From NCBI RefSeq assembly GCF_003231305.1, contig NZ_QKVM01000030.1, forward strand, positions 1-64,000: a stretch of 64,000 bases of DNA. The letters run 5' to 3'. Shown here in pieces: positions 38,038 through 46,210 of this stretch. Both the position numbers and the translations under genes were made by a program. Below the pieces are notes generated by a model. It had not been told where the DNA came from and searched no databases. It saw only the letters and a list, made by a program, of their open reading frames with translations. How positions within the stretch are numbered: position 1 is the first letter of the stretch; each line of letters starts with the position of its first letter. Source of the stretch: Pseudomonas sichuanensis (GTDB taxonomy: Bacteria > Pseudomonadota > Gammaproteobacteria > Pseudomonadales > Pseudomonadaceae).

Positions 38038-39252
38038 ATGCCCCATCTCCTGGTCCTCAGCCACCGCTGGCCCGAACAACAGGCCTGCAGCGCCGGCCAG
38101 CACCTGCAGCAGATTCTCCAAGCCTTCCTGGCCGGCGGCTGGCAAGTCACCTTCGCCAGCTCGGCCCAACCCTGCGAGCGCAAGGCCGACCTGGCGGCAC
38201 TTGGCGTGATCGAGCAGCACATCCGCGCTGATGATCAGGCCTTCTTGACCAGCCAGGCCGCAGACGTAGTGCTGTTCGGCAGTTTCACCAGCGAAGAGCA
38301 CTACGCCAGCCAGGTCACCCAGCACATCCCCCAAGCCCTGCGCGTGCTGCTCACCGGCGGCCTGCAAAGCCTGCGCGAGACGCGTCAGCAACTGCTGCGC
38401 CGCCGCCTGATCGAAGGCCTCGACCCGAACGACTTCCGCGCCCTGTTCGCCACCAGCGGCCCGGACCTCTATCGACACATGGCGCCCGCCGAGCTGACCC
38501 AGCGCGAACTGGCGGCCGTGTGGCGCTGCGACCTGACGCTACTCACCTCGCAAGCCGAGCTCGACCTGGTGGTCAACGGCTTTGGCATTCCGGAATACCT
38601 GCTGCATTACTGCCCGCCACTGATCGAGCAGGCGACGCCGCTGCGCCCGTTCGCCGAGCGCCAGCACTTCGTGTGCCTGGGCGACTTCGCCTCGCCTGCC
38701 CAGCATGATGCGCTGCTGTGGCTCAGGCACAACCTCTGGCCGGTGCTGCGCCGCCAACTGCCCGAAGCGCAGCTGTTCCTCCACGGCGCCAACCCGTCAG
38801 CCAGGAGCATGGCCTTGCATGCGCCGGAGCAGGGTTTGCATGTGATGGGCGAGGCGGCATGCGTCGAGACGCTGCTGGGCAGCGCCCGCGTGTATCTGGC
38901 GCCACTGCGTTCCGGCGCGGGCATCGACGGCCCGCTGCTCGAGGCCCTGCGCCAGGGCACGCCCTGCGTGACCACGCCGGTGGGTGCCGAAGGCATACAA
39001 GGGCAGCAACCCTGGCCGGGCAGCATTGCCGACACCGCCGAAGGGCTGGCCAAGGCGGCCGCGCAGCTGTACAGCGACGCGGCGCAGTGGCAGCGGGCGC
39101 AGGACGCCTGCGGGCCGCTGCTCAAGGCACGCTTCGACCGCCAGCGGCATGCCAGCGTGCTGCTCGGGCGTATTGAACACAGCCTCGTGCATATGCACGA
39201 ACAGCGGCTGTACAACTTCGTCGGGGCTATGTTGCGGCGCGAACGCCGGTAA
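38038..39252 (+). CDS. Glycosyltransferase (GT-B fold, family 4-like)
   Basis: 404 residues. The C-terminal half has the GT-B signature SARVYLAPLRSGAGIDGPLLEALRQG with GTPCVTTPVGAEG, which binds the nucleotide-sugar. The N-terminal half (MPHLLVLSHRWPEQQACSAG) is the acceptor-side Rossmann domain. It has no signal peptide. It is a single gene and its target glycan is unknown. The family is often found in surface polysaccharide or glycoprotein synthesis. Confidence 0.8.
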   Translation: MPHLLVLSHRWPEQQACSAGQHLQQILQAFLAGGWQVTFASSAQPCERKADLAALGVIEQHIRADDQAFLTSQAADVVLFGSFTSEEHYASQVTQHIPQALRVLLTGGLQSLRETRQQLLRRRLIEGLDPNDFRALFATSGPDLYRHMAPAELTQRELAAVWRCDLTLLTSQAELDLVVNGFGIPEYLLHYCPPLIEQATPLRPFAERQHFVCLGDFASPAQHDALLWLRHNLWPVLRRQLPEAQLFLHGANPSARSMALHAPEQGLHVMGEAACVETLLGSARVYLAPLRSGAGIDGPLLEALRQGTPCVTTPVGAEGIQGQQPWPGSIADTAEGLAKAAAQLYSDAAQWQRAQDACGPLLKARFDRQRHASVLLGRIEHSLVHMHEQRLYNFVGAMLRRERR

Positions 39253-39282
39253 CCCGCTGCTTGACGACCAGGCAGCACGGCC

Positions 39283-40032
39283 TCAGGGTTCGCGGCGCAA
39301 CAGGTAGGTGTCCATGATCCAGCCCTTGCGCCGCCGGGCCTGCTCACGCGCGTCGAGAATCTGTGCCTTGACCTGTTGCAACGGCCCGGCAATCAGCAGC
39401 TCATCGGCCGTGCCCAGGTAGGCGCCCCAGTAGATCGTCAGTTGCGGGTCCTCCAGTGCGGCAAACGCGCACTGGCCATCGAGCATCACCAGCGCATTGT
39501 CGATCCGCGCCTGCCCAGCCAGGCGACGGCCCGGCAGCACGGTCAACGGCTCGCCGATGCGATTGAGAGGAACCTGATGCCTGGCCGCCAGGGCCTGGAT
39601 ACTGCTGATGCCGGGAATCACCTCAAGCCCCAGCGCAAGGCCACGCTGACGCACGAGCTCGAGGATGCGCAAGGTGCTGTCATACAACCCCGGCTCACCC
39701 CAAAGCAGGAAAGCGCCGACATCATCGGCCCCGAGTTCGTCCTCGATCAGCCGGGCATACAACGCGGCGCGCTGCACGTGCCAATCGTGCACGGCGGCAA
39801 CGTAGTCCGCTGCCTGGGCATCGCGCTGTGGGTCGGCGACCTGTACCAGCCGGTAGCCACCATCAGGCAGGTAGCGTTCGAGGATGGTTTTGCGCAGGCC
39901 CACCAGCTCGTCCTTCTCCTGCCCCTTGTCGAGCACGAAGAACACCGTGGTGCGGCGCATGGCTTCGACGGCCTCGTAGGTGACCTGGCGCGGGTCGCCC
40001 GGGCCGATACCAATCAACAGAAGTTGCTTCAT
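39283..40032 (-). CDS. cobF: Precorrin-6A synthase (deacetylating)
   Basis: 249 residues. It methylates precorrin-5 at C-1 with SAM and releases acetate in the aerobic cobalamin pathway. The N-terminus MKQLLLIGIGPGDPRQVTYE and the VIPGISSIQALAARHQ segment are the tetrapyrrole methylase motifs. ATG 40030-40032 was chosen. The longer frame crosses the oprD spacer. It stands apart from any other cob gene in the window, with an OprD porin gene upstream on the same strand. Confidence 0.88.
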   Translation of the reverse strand: MKQLLLIGIGPGDPRQVTYEAVEAMRRTTVFFVLDKGQEKDELVGLRKTILERYLPDGGYRLVQVADPQRDAQAADYVAAVHDWHVQRAALYARLIEDELGADDVGAFLLWGEPGLYDSTLRILELVRQRGLALGLEVIPGISSIQALAARHQVPLNRIGEPLTVLPGRRLAGQARIDNALVMLDGQCAFAALEDPQLTIYWGAYLGTADELLIAGPLQQVKAQILDAREQARRRKGWIMDTYLLRREP

Positions 40033-40090
40033 CACCTGCCCTGCCTGGTTACCGGCGGTCATTCTCGGATGACCACCGGTATTTGGCAAA

Positions 40091-40102
40091 GGGGGGGGGG
40101 GG
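40091..40102. repeat. 12-base G homopolymer between oprD-like gene and cobF
   Basis: Twelve consecutive G on the plus strand (C on the coding strand) begin one base beyond the porin stop codon and lie 59-70 bases upstream of the cobF start. Such tracts are rare in this genome and prone to slippage. Confidence 0.85.
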
Positions 40103-40103
40103 C

Positions 40104-41405
40104 TTAGAACACCGAGAAGTTGTAGCTGACGATCACCCGCGTTTCGTCCATGTCCCGCGCCCACTTCTCGTAGTTGCTGCGGTAGGTGGAGTTGCGCAGG
40201 CGCACGCTGACGTCCTTGAACGTGCCGCTTTGCACCTGGTACTTGAGCTCGGTGTCGCGCTCCCACTCTTTGCCTTCGGCAGTGCTGCCCGGCACCTTGA
40301 TGTTGTCGCCGTTGATGTAGCGGGTAAAGAACGTCAGGCCGGGAACGCCCATGGCCTTGAAGTCGTAGTCGTAACGCAGCTGCCAGGAGCGCTCCTGGGC
40401 GGCGGCGAAGTCGTTGACCTGGGCGTAGTTGACCAGGTACGGGTTGGTGCCGTCGAGGTACGGCATGGCGCTTTCGCCATACATGCGCTGCCAGCCGGCG
40501 CTGAGCTTGTGGCCGCCCAGGCTGTAGCCGAGCATGCCGCTGAAGGCGCGGTGGTCGATGTTGCCGGCGCGGGCGTTGCCGATGTCATCGCTCTTGATCA
40601 GGCGCAGGTCGGCCGACAGCGTACCCACCTGCAGCGGCTGGCTGGCAACCAGGCCGAGGAAGTGCTGGCGGTAGATATTCTCGAGCTTGGACACCTGGTA
40701 CTGGACGCTGACACGTTCGTTGAAGCGGTAATCGATACCGCCCAAGTCGAAGTGGTCGGCCTCGATATCGCAGGCATAGCGCTTGTTCTTGCAATGCACG
40801 CGGATGTCCTGGCGGTCGGTGGAGTCCCGCGCGGTGTACTGGTTAAGGCGCGCCAGGGTGAACTTGAGGTCACGCACTTCTTCGGAGGTAAGCCAGGCAC
40901 CGTGGAACATGGTCGGCAACAAACGGCCATCGTTGTACTTGAGCAGAGGTACGTCCGGCATCATCGAACCGTACTTGAGTACGGTATCGGAGACTTTCAC
41001 CTTGCCGGCAATGCCCATCTTGGCGTACTGGTCGGCGGAGTGGCGCGGGTCATGCCCGGACGACGGCAGCAGCCCGCTGCTACTGTCGGCCGGGCTGGAA
41101 TCCAGTTTGAAACCGACCATCCCCAAGGCATCCACCCCGAACCCAACCGGGCCTTGGGTATAACCGGACTGGACATTGAGGATGAACCCTTGCGCCCATT
41201 CTTCGCGCTTCGACGCGCCCTGGCTGGAACTGCTGTGACCATCACGGAAGTCGCGGTTGAAATAGACATTGCGGGCTTCGATCTTGGCACTGCTGTCTTC
41301 AACAAAACCGGCAGCCTGGGCACTGATACCGGCGCACAGCAAGAACAAGCCGGCAACACTGCGCCCGGGGGCGAGAGGAAAAGGGGCAAACATGCGAGGG
41401 AACAT
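40104..41405 (-). CDS. OprD-family outer-membrane porin
   Basis: About 433 residues. A signal peptide (GRSVAGLFLLCAGISAQA) precedes the mature start AGFVEDSSAKIEARNVYFNR, which is characteristic of OprD/OpdK channels. Alternating strands through the length end in the aromatic C-terminal YNFSVF, typical of beta-barrel insertion. The family takes up amino acids, peptides or aromatic acids. The substrate is unknown here. A TTG at 41426 extends the frame, but ATG 41405 or ATG 41393 is more likely. No convincing ribosome-binding site decides between them. Confidence 0.87.
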   Translation of the reverse strand: MFPRMFAPFPLAPGRSVAGLFLLCAGISAQAAGFVEDSSAKIEARNVYFNRDFRDGHSSSSQGASKREEWAQGFILNVQSGYTQGPVGFGVDALGMVGFKLDSSPADSSSGLLPSSGHDPRHSADQYAKMGIAGKVKVSDTVLKYGSMMPDVPLLKYNDGRLLPTMFHGAWLTSEEVRDLKFTLARLNQYTARDSTDRQDIRVHCKNKRYACDIEADHFDLGGIDYRFNERVSVQYQVSKLENIYRQHFLGLVASQPLQVGTLSADLRLIKSDDIGNARAGNIDHRAFSGMLGYSLGGHKLSAGWQRMYGESAMPYLDGTNPYLVNYAQVNDFAAAQERSWQLRYDYDFKAMGVPGLTFFTRYINGDNIKVPGSTAEGKEWERDTELKYQVQSGTFKDVSVRLRNSTYRSNYEKWARDMDETRVIVSYNFSVF

Positions 41406-41743
41406 CCAGAGAAAGGCAAAAAACAATCCGGGCAGCCACCTGCACCGGCACTACGCGATGAACGAACAGATTTCGACCATCATCGCCAATTTTGCCCCGA
41501 AGGCTCTGGAATGAGCCATTGGACCATGGTCTAGCGCAGCCAAGAGCAGCCGGTGAAGCAGTTTCAAAGCGGTTGCGAAAAACCGGCAAAGTTCCCGGAT
41601 AATGAATTGAAAGTTTACTGTTTACCCCCCTGCCCGCGACTACTACACTCACTAACAGCGAACAGCAATACCCACCCGCGTGGCCGGCGTCTAGTGTGAC
41701 TTCCATGTTCGTTACGCCATGCCACGGCAGACTTACAGGAGTG

Positions 41744-42109
41744 ATGACAGTGTCCAGACTTGCAGAGTTTCGTGCTGCCGAAAAAGCGCTACAGGAACAG
41801 ATGGCACAACTGGAAGCGCTGAAAAAGGATGCCGGCCTCAAACGCGAAATCGAATTCGAGCAGAAACTAGTCGGCCTGATGAAAAGCTATGACAAGAGCC
41901 TGCGCGACATCATCGCCATTCTCGACCCCAAGGCGACCGCGCGGGGCCCGGCAGTTGCCGCCAAACAGCAACGCCGCCCCCGCGTGGTGAAGGTGTACGA
42001 GAACCCCCACACCGGCGAGCTGATCGAGACCAAAGGCGGCAACCACCGTGGGCTGAAAGCATGGAAAGAACAGTACGGGGCGCAGACCGTGGAAAGCTGG
42101 GTTCGCTGA
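41744..42109 (+). CDS. MvaT/Tur-family H-NS-like nucleoid protein
   Basis: 121 residues. The N-terminal coiled coil (SRLAEFRAAEKALQEQMAQL) oligomerises. The C-terminal domain (VVKVYENPHTGELIETKGGN, then HRGLKAWKEQYG) is the AT-hook-like DNA-binding part of MvaT. It silences AT-rich foreign DNA, such as the Rhs tips and prophage in this window might present. P. putida has several paralogues (TurA-E), and which one this is cannot be told. ATG 41744 follows ACAGGAG. Confidence 0.9.
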   Translation: MTVSRLAEFRAAEKALQEQMAQLEALKKDAGLKREIEFEQKLVGLMKSYDKSLRDIIAILDPKATARGPAVAAKQQRRPRVVKVYENPHTGELIETKGGNHRGLKAWKEQYGAQTVESWVR

Positions 42110-42221
42110 TGAAATGCCGACACCGGCTTCACACATTTTTCACAAGCGCTGTAACAGTATCGAACCAGCTAAAGGACTAGCGACCCCATCACGCGCCCGC
42201 ACATGCGGGCCTCTAATTCCG

Positions 42222-42253
42222 GCGCCCTGCACTCGTGCAGGGCGCTTTCGTTT
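42222..42253 (+). terminator. Terminator of the mvaT-like gene
   Basis: GCGCCCTGCA-CTCG-TGCAGGGCGC is a perfect 10-bp stem followed by TTTCGTTT. Confidence 0.8.
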
Positions 42254-42314
42254 GCGCTCGAGGCTGACTGCCGTATCATGCCCGTCTGTTTTTAGGCCTG
42301 ATTCTGGAGCCCCC

Positions 42315-42842
42315 ATGAGCCTGCATGATCTGAACACCCTGCCCGGCGTCACCGCCCAGCCAGACACCGCCACTGCCCAGTTCGTCTTCAACCACACCAT
42401 GCTGCGGGTCAAGGACATCGAGAAATCGCTGGACTTCTACACCCGTGTGCTGGGCTTTCGCCTAGTGGACAAGCGCGACTTCCCGGAAGCGGCCTTCAGC
42501 CTGTATTTCCTGGCCCTGGTCGACCCGGCGCAGATCCCTGCCGACGACGCCGAGCGCCACCAGTGGATGAAATCGATCCCTGGCGTGCTCGAACTGACCC
42601 ACAACCACGGCACCGAGAACGACCCTGAGTTCGCCTACCACAACGGCAACACCGACCCGCGTGGATTTGGCCACATCTGCATTTCGGTGCCGGACGTACG
42701 CGAAGCCTGCGCGCGTTTCGAAGCGCTGGACGTGCCCTTCCAGAAACGCCTGGCCGATGGCCGCATGAACCACCTGGCCTTCGTCAAGGACCCGGACGGT
42801 TACTGGGTCGAAGTCATCCAGCCGACCGCGCTGAAAGACTGA
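42315..42842 (+). CDS. gloA: Lactoylglutathione lyase (glyoxalase I)
   Basis: 175 residues. It isomerises the hemithioacetal of methylglyoxal and glutathione to S-lactoylglutathione. The metal ligands can be placed in FNHTMLRVKD (His), LELTHNHG (Glu), FGHICISVPD (His) and YWVEVIQP (Glu). The insert between the two beta-alpha-beta modules (DPAQIPADDAERHQWM) marks the long, zinc-type enzyme known in Pseudomonas as GloA3 or eukaryote-like. ATG 42315 follows TGGAGCCCCC. It is a single gene. Confidence 0.92.
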   Translation: MSLHDLNTLPGVTAQPDTATAQFVFNHTMLRVKDIEKSLDFYTRVLGFRLVDKRDFPEAAFSLYFLALVDPAQIPADDAERHQWMKSIPGVLELTHNHGTENDPEFAYHNGNTDPRGFGHICISVPDVREACARFEALDVPFQKRLADGRMNHLAFVKDPDGYWVEVIQPTALKD

Positions 42843-42936
42843 CAGACGGCGCTCGCGCTCGTCGGGCCGGGAACTCTCGGCCCCTTGCCGTGGTATATGG
42901 AAGTAACCCTTCCATAGCCACAGCGAGGTAAGGACG

Positions 42937-43179
42937 ATGCAAACCCTTCACTGTGAATACCGCGACCACACCATCACCGCCAGTGTGATGCCCCACCCCG
43001 ATTCCCCCCTGCCCTATGCCGCCGGCTGCCTGATTACCGACCCAGGCGGGCATACCAGCAAGCGCCTGTCGATGCCGATGAAATTCTTCGCCGACCTGGA
43101 GAACGCCCAGCATGTGTCGCTAGCCCATGGCCGGGCACTGGTGGACCATCAGCTGGATGACGGGCACAAAGTATTTTGA
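42937..43179 (+). CDS. Conserved hypothetical small protein
   Basis: 80 residues (MQTLHCEYRDHTITASVMPH...), soluble, without recognised motifs. It has a good ribosome-binding site (cgaggtaaggacg before the ATG) and codon use like its neighbours, so it is probably a real gene of the Pseudomonas core. Function unknown. Confidence 0.7.
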   Translation: MQTLHCEYRDHTITASVMPHPDSPLPYAAGCLITDPGGHTSKRLSMPMKFFADLENAQHVSLAHGRALVDHQLDDGHKVF

Positions 43180-43200
43180 GCCCACCGTATGCACGCCCAC

Positions 43201-43240
43201 TGTAGGAGCGGCTCTTTCGCGACACGAGGCCGCTCCTGCG
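43201..43240. repeat. REP element
   Basis: TGTAGGAGCGGCTCTTTCGC and an inverted GAGGCCGCTCCTGCG arm form the P. putida REP palindrome. Confidence 0.7.
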
Positions 43241-43272
43241 CCGACCGCGCTACTTCAAACCATGCGCAATCC

Positions 43273-43296
43273 TGTGGGAGCCGGCTTGCCGGCGAT
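43273..43296. repeat. Second REP-type element
   Basis: TGTGGGAGCCGGCTTGCCGG followed by CGAT, a GCCGGC-TT-GCCGGC palindrome. It belongs to a different REP class from its neighbour 30 bases away. Confidence 0.6.
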
Positions 43297-43313
43297 CGGC
43301 CGCCCCGCTGAGT

Positions 43314-44135
43314 TCAGCCACCCTGGGCGAACGCAACCGCCGCCGCCACCTGCTCGTCCGTCGGCCGCACCCCGGTGTACAGCACGAACTGCTCCAGCGC
43401 CTGCAGGGCAATCACCTCAAGCCCGGTGATCACCGGCTTGCCCAGCGCTTGCGCCCGTTGGATCAGCGGTGTGCGCGCAGGCATCGCCACCACGTCGAAC
43501 ACCCGCTCGGCCGCGGCTATCGCATGTTCCGCAAACGCCAGCTGATCGGCCTCTGGCCCGCCAGCCATGCCGATCGGCGTGACATTGACCAGCATCGGCG
43601 GGCACAGATCGCCCAGCTCGGGCAACCAACGATAGCCACAGACATCCGCCAGGTGCCGCCCGGCCTGTTCGTTGCGGGCGACGATGGTGCCGTCGGCAAA
43701 GCCCGCATCACGTAGCGCACTGGCCACCGCCTTGGCCATGCCGCCGCTGCCGCGCAAGGCAAAGCCGGTGCCTGGGTCGACCTGGTGGCCCTGCAGCAGC
43801 TGGCGTACCGCCAGATAGTCGGTGTTGTAGGCCTTCAGGTGACCGTCGGTGTTGACCAGCGTGTTGACCGACTCGATCGCCAGCGCAGACGGATCAACCT
43901 CATCCACCAGCGCCATGCATGCCTCCTTGTACGGCATCGACACACCGCAGCCGCGAATGCCCAGGGCGCGGATGCCGGCCACCGCGGCAGGCAGGTCCTG
44001 GGTGGTCATGGCCTTGTAGTAGTAGTCCAGCCCGAGCTGCTGGTAGAGGTGATTGTGGAAACGCACGCCGAAGGTACCGGGGCGTCCGGCCAGGGAAATG
44101 CACAATACGGTGGCGCTGCTGGGGGATAGGATCAT
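43314..44135 (-). CDS. Shikimate dehydrogenase-family protein (AroE-like paralogue)
   Basis: 273 residues. The substrate domain keeps the catalytic Lys (SMPYKEACM) and Asp (KAYNTDYLAV). The NADP domain has an altered loop (LRGSGGMAKAVASAL) and NVTPIGMAGG. The usual opening GNPIxHSxSP is changed to LAGRPGTFGVRFHNHL, so it is a divergent paralogue. It may act on quinate, shikimate or another hydroxy acid. It is not the housekeeping aroE by context. Single gene. Confidence 0.8.
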   Translation of the reverse strand: MILSPSSATVLCISLAGRPGTFGVRFHNHLYQQLGLDYYYKAMTTQDLPAAVAGIRALGIRGCGVSMPYKEACMALVDEVDPSALAIESVNTLVNTDGHLKAYNTDYLAVRQLLQGHQVDPGTGFALRGSGGMAKAVASALRDAGFADGTIVARNEQAGRHLADVCGYRWLPELGDLCPPMLVNVTPIGMAGGPEADQLAFAEHAIAAAERVFDVVAMPARTPLIQRAQALGKPVITGLEVIALQALEQFVLYTGVRPTDEQVAAAVAFAQGG

Positions 44136-44297
44136 TGCCGCTCCTGTCTAGGCTGCTGAAACGATTGACTGAGCGTAACAGAGGCAGCCGCCTGTCGCCC
44201 CTTACACAACCTTTACCCTTCCCCTGCGCTCACTTGACCCTGACTGCGGTCATAGTAATCAGGCCCCAAGCGTGGGGTTGTCTTGCGAGGATTGACC

Positions 44298-44642
44298 ATG
44301 AAGCGTTTCATCCCCGGTATCGCCCTGCTGGTCGGCGCGCTGGCCGTCAGCGGGCAGGCGTCCGCCCACGGTGGCGGCTGGTATGGCCCGGGGCCGGTGA
44401 TCGGCGCTGCCGTGGTGGGCGCGGTGGTCGGGGCAGCCGTCAGCGGTGGGCATGACCGTACCGTCTACGTCGAGCGCCAGCCCGCCTATTACCCACCGCC
44501 ACCGGTGTATGTGCAGGCACCGCCACCCCCCGTGTACTACCAACCCTACGTGGTCGAACAGTATGTACCGGCACCGCCGCCACCGGTGTATCGCCGCTAT
44601 TACGGCCCGCCGCCGGTCTACTACGGCCCGCCTCGCTGGTAG
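44298..44642 (+). CDS. Secreted Pro/Tyr-rich small protein
   Basis: 114 residues from ATG 44298 (MKRFIPGIALL). A signal peptide ends at GQASA. A Gly/Ala/Val-rich segment (GAAVVGAVVGAAVSGG) could span or insert into a membrane. The second half is a repeat of PPPPVY-type units (YYPPPPVYVQAPPPPVYYQ). Similar proteins are common in Pseudomonas with unknown function. ATG 44283 upstream is a weaker start. Confidence 0.72.
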   Translation: MKRFIPGIALLVGALAVSGQASAHGGGWYGPGPVIGAAVVGAVVGAAVSGGHDRTVYVERQPAYYPPPPVYVQAPPPPVYYQPYVVEQYVPAPPPPVYRRYYGPPPVYYGPPRW

Positions 44643-44656
44643 CCGGCACAGTTGAT

Positions 44657-44690
44657 GAAATCAATGACCACTATCGAAGCCATTGATTTC
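44657..44690. repeat. Perfect 10-bp inverted repeat between small genes
   Basis: GAAATCAATG and CATTGATTTC flank a 14-base loop. It has no adjacent T-run in either direction. It could be a weak terminator of the Pro/Tyr-rich gene or an operator for the next small gene. Confidence 0.5.
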
Positions 44691-44743
44691 AAACCTTCGC
44701 GGCGTCTGCGTAATGTGGGGCCATGTTTCACAGGAGATCCCCC

Positions 44744-44926
44744 ATGGCCCCGATCCAGATCATGTCCGTCATCGGCAGCGCCGTACCGGCCAGCCTGCGT
44801 GCACAAGGCCAGCTGGCGTGCTGGTACCTGGTGCGCAACGGCGAAGCCATCAGCGGCCCGTTGACCACCCGCTCCTCGGCCGAGACCCTGGCCGGGCAGT
44901 TGCTCGACAGCTGCCTTATTGCCTGA
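44744..44926 (+). CDS. Small hypothetical protein
   Basis: 60 residues (MAPIQIMSVIGSAVPASLRA...). ATG 44744 follows AGGAGATCCCCC, an excellent ribosome-binding site. A rho-independent terminator lies 43 bases after the stop. The combination makes a real gene likely. No function is recognised. Confidence 0.65.
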   Translation: MAPIQIMSVIGSAVPASLRAQGQLACWYLVRNGEAISGPLTTRSSAETLAGQLLDSCLIA

Positions 44927-44968
44927 ACCGAATCTGTTGTTGTGCGTTGCTCCCCCAAGCGTCCCCTC

Positions 44969-44994
44969 GCCCGCCTTCATGGCGGGCTTTTTTT
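44969..44994 (+). terminator. Rho-independent terminator
   Basis: GCCCGCC-TTCAT-GGCGGGC followed by TTTTTTT. It terminates the small gene at 44744-44926. Confidence 0.9.
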
Positions 44995-45043
44995 GCCTGC
45001 GCAAAACAGCGGCGGCTTCTGCGCGGCAACCAGGCCTGCTAGG

Positions 45044-45397
45044 GTGGCAACCTTTCAACCAGACAGCAGGGAAGCGGTAGGGCATGGATGCGCGATCGCG
45101 CTCCTTGCATCGTCAAGCAGCGGCGCATTGGCAGAACCCCGTGACAACCCGTTCGACCAGGCACTGTTCATTACCACGATAGCGCCGTCGATCCTTGTTG
45201 CGGGAACCACCGGGCTGACGACGCTGATCCCCGAGATCTTCAAGTCCGCCAAGTCGGATGCTCTGGCCTTCATCGGTTCGGGCGGGAAAATTCGCGGCGC
45301 ACAGTTCGAACAGGCAGTGCGCCATTACCATGAAAACGCCCCCGCACCGCTGATGAATGACCAGCAGTTGGCCTTGGCGATCGTAACGACATACTGA
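45044..45397 (+). CDS. DUF2388-like secreted protein, start uncertain
   Basis: The frame reads CAIALLASSSSGALA (a signal-peptide core), then a body with FKSAKSDALAFIGSGGKIRG, AQFEQAVRHYHE and DQQLALAIVTTY. This pattern (SAK-DA--F--S-G-IRGAQ-E-A) is that of the Pseudomonas DUF2388 family of small exported proteins of unknown role. No ATG is in frame near the signal peptide. GTG 45044 is the best available start but lacks a good ribosome-binding site. Either the start is unusual or the 5' end has been damaged, which is possible as it lies beside the prophage junction. Confidence 0.6.
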   Translation: MATFQPDSREAVGHGCAIALLASSSSGALAEPRDNPFDQALFITTIAPSILVAGTTGLTTLIPEIFKSAKSDALAFIGSGGKIRGAQFEQAVRHYHENAPAPLMNDQQLALAIVTTY

Positions 45398-45420
45398 CGT
45401 GCAGGATCAAACAACCACGC

Positions 45421-45453
45421 GTTGCGCACTTTGGATACAAGCCACTCGACAGC
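45421..45453. repeat. Degenerate third copy of the prophage attachment core
   Basis: GTTGCGCACTTTGGATACAA followed by GCCACTCGACAGC matches 45665-45697 and 56892-56924 with about five differences in 33 bases. It lies outside the present prophage boundary. Confidence 0.6.
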
Positions 45454-45517
45454 GACACAGCAGTACGCCAGCAGTGTTTTCCGGTTTTCGCTGAGCTTCA
45501 GTGCATGACCAAATCCA

Positions 45518-45660
45518 ATGAACCCGCGCTCATCGCCGGCCAGCTCGGTCACGCGGTTCAGGGGCTGTTCACCCCATGCGAGGTGGTTAAACTCCGTCAG
45601 AGATTGGTCCGAATTAGCGAAGCTGGAAGAGAACGTAATGGGTACAGGATTAAATTTCGT
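45518..45660 (+). pseudogene. Relic of an integrase 3' end
   Basis: Read on the plus strand this segment resembles the last ~45 codons of the prophage integrase at 56729-56880. GQLGHAVQGLF aligns with GQLGHSVQVLL, and DWSELAKLEE is identical at residue level. The frame is not that of an intact gene, and the middle is altered (SPHARWLNSVRD versus TYAKWLNSASD). It is followed directly by the left attachment repeat, as in the intact integrase. It is a trace of an earlier or tandem element at the same site. Confidence 0.7.
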
Positions 45661-45716
45661 TCACCTTGCGCCCTTTGGATATAAGGCATTCGACAGCCTT
45701 TAAGCCATACTCCACA
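45641..45716. repeat. Left attachment repeat (attL) of the prophage
   Basis: This 76-base sequence starts GGTACAGGATTAAATTTCGT and ends CATACTCCACA. It recurs at 56868-56943 with three substitutions. The right copy overlaps the integrase stop codon, as expected for an attP core next to int. Confidence 0.85.
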
Positions 45717-45752
45717 GATGTTTTTTGAGTTTTGGCGAGTTTTGGAGAGTGA

Positions 45753-45778
45753 GGAAAGCCCGTGTTTACGGGCCTTCC
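45753..45778 (-). terminator. Hairpin at the end of the prophage lysis operon
   Basis: GGAAAGCCCG and CGGGCCTTCC pair (one G-T type mismatch) around a 6-base loop. On the minus strand it lies 115 bases after the last gene of the lysis operon. Confidence 0.55.
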
Positions 45779-45892
45779 AGCCCTCATAGCAACACTGCAT
45801 CACCCTCCAAAACACAGCCATTGGTACAAAAAATGGTACGAGCCGGCTGTACGTCCATCCAGCGCTTTTGCTGACGGCTGGAAGCACCCGCC

Positions 45893-46210
45893 TCACCCCT
45901 CTCCCGGCGCTCCGCCGACCACGATCCGTCCTGGCTCGTCCCTCTCCCACTCAGCAGCAGATTCATACTGAAACAGCCCGATGTGAAAGGCCTCCTCATG
46001 CTCGAGCAGCGCCCACTCACGTGCGGCCTCGGCAAATTCCAGCATCTCGGAAAGCTCACCGCTGTCGATCTCGCGGCGGCGGTGGGCGGCATAGGCCATC
46101 TCGCACAGCACAGCAGCGCGCCCGTCAGGATCTGTGATCAGGGCCGACTGGTCGTTAAGCTCATCCAGCCAGGCCGCTGGGAGCTGAATGGCTGTGCGCT
46201 TACTCAACAC
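45893..46210 (-). CDS. Phage hypothetical protein
   Basis: 105 residues, acidic and helical (MLSKRTAIQLPAAWLDELND...). It overlaps the preceding gene's end by 11 bases and shares its strand, so it is the last gene of the minus-strand late operon. No domain is recognised. Confidence 0.6.
   Translation of the reverse strand: MLSKRTAIQLPAAWLDELNDQSALITDPDGRAAVLCEMAYAAHRRREIDSGELSEMLEFAEAAREWALLEHEEAFHIGLFQYESAAEWERDEPGRIVVGGAPGEG

Noticed and set aside
44657..44690. Rho-independent terminator
   Set aside because: The inverted repeat is perfect but AT-rich, with a 14-base loop and no T-run, so it is listed only as an inverted repeat.
45398..45520. tRNA gene as the prophage integration target
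   Set aside because: The 76-bp repeats cannot be folded by eye into a tRNA 3' half and no CCA-type end or T-loop sequence was seen.
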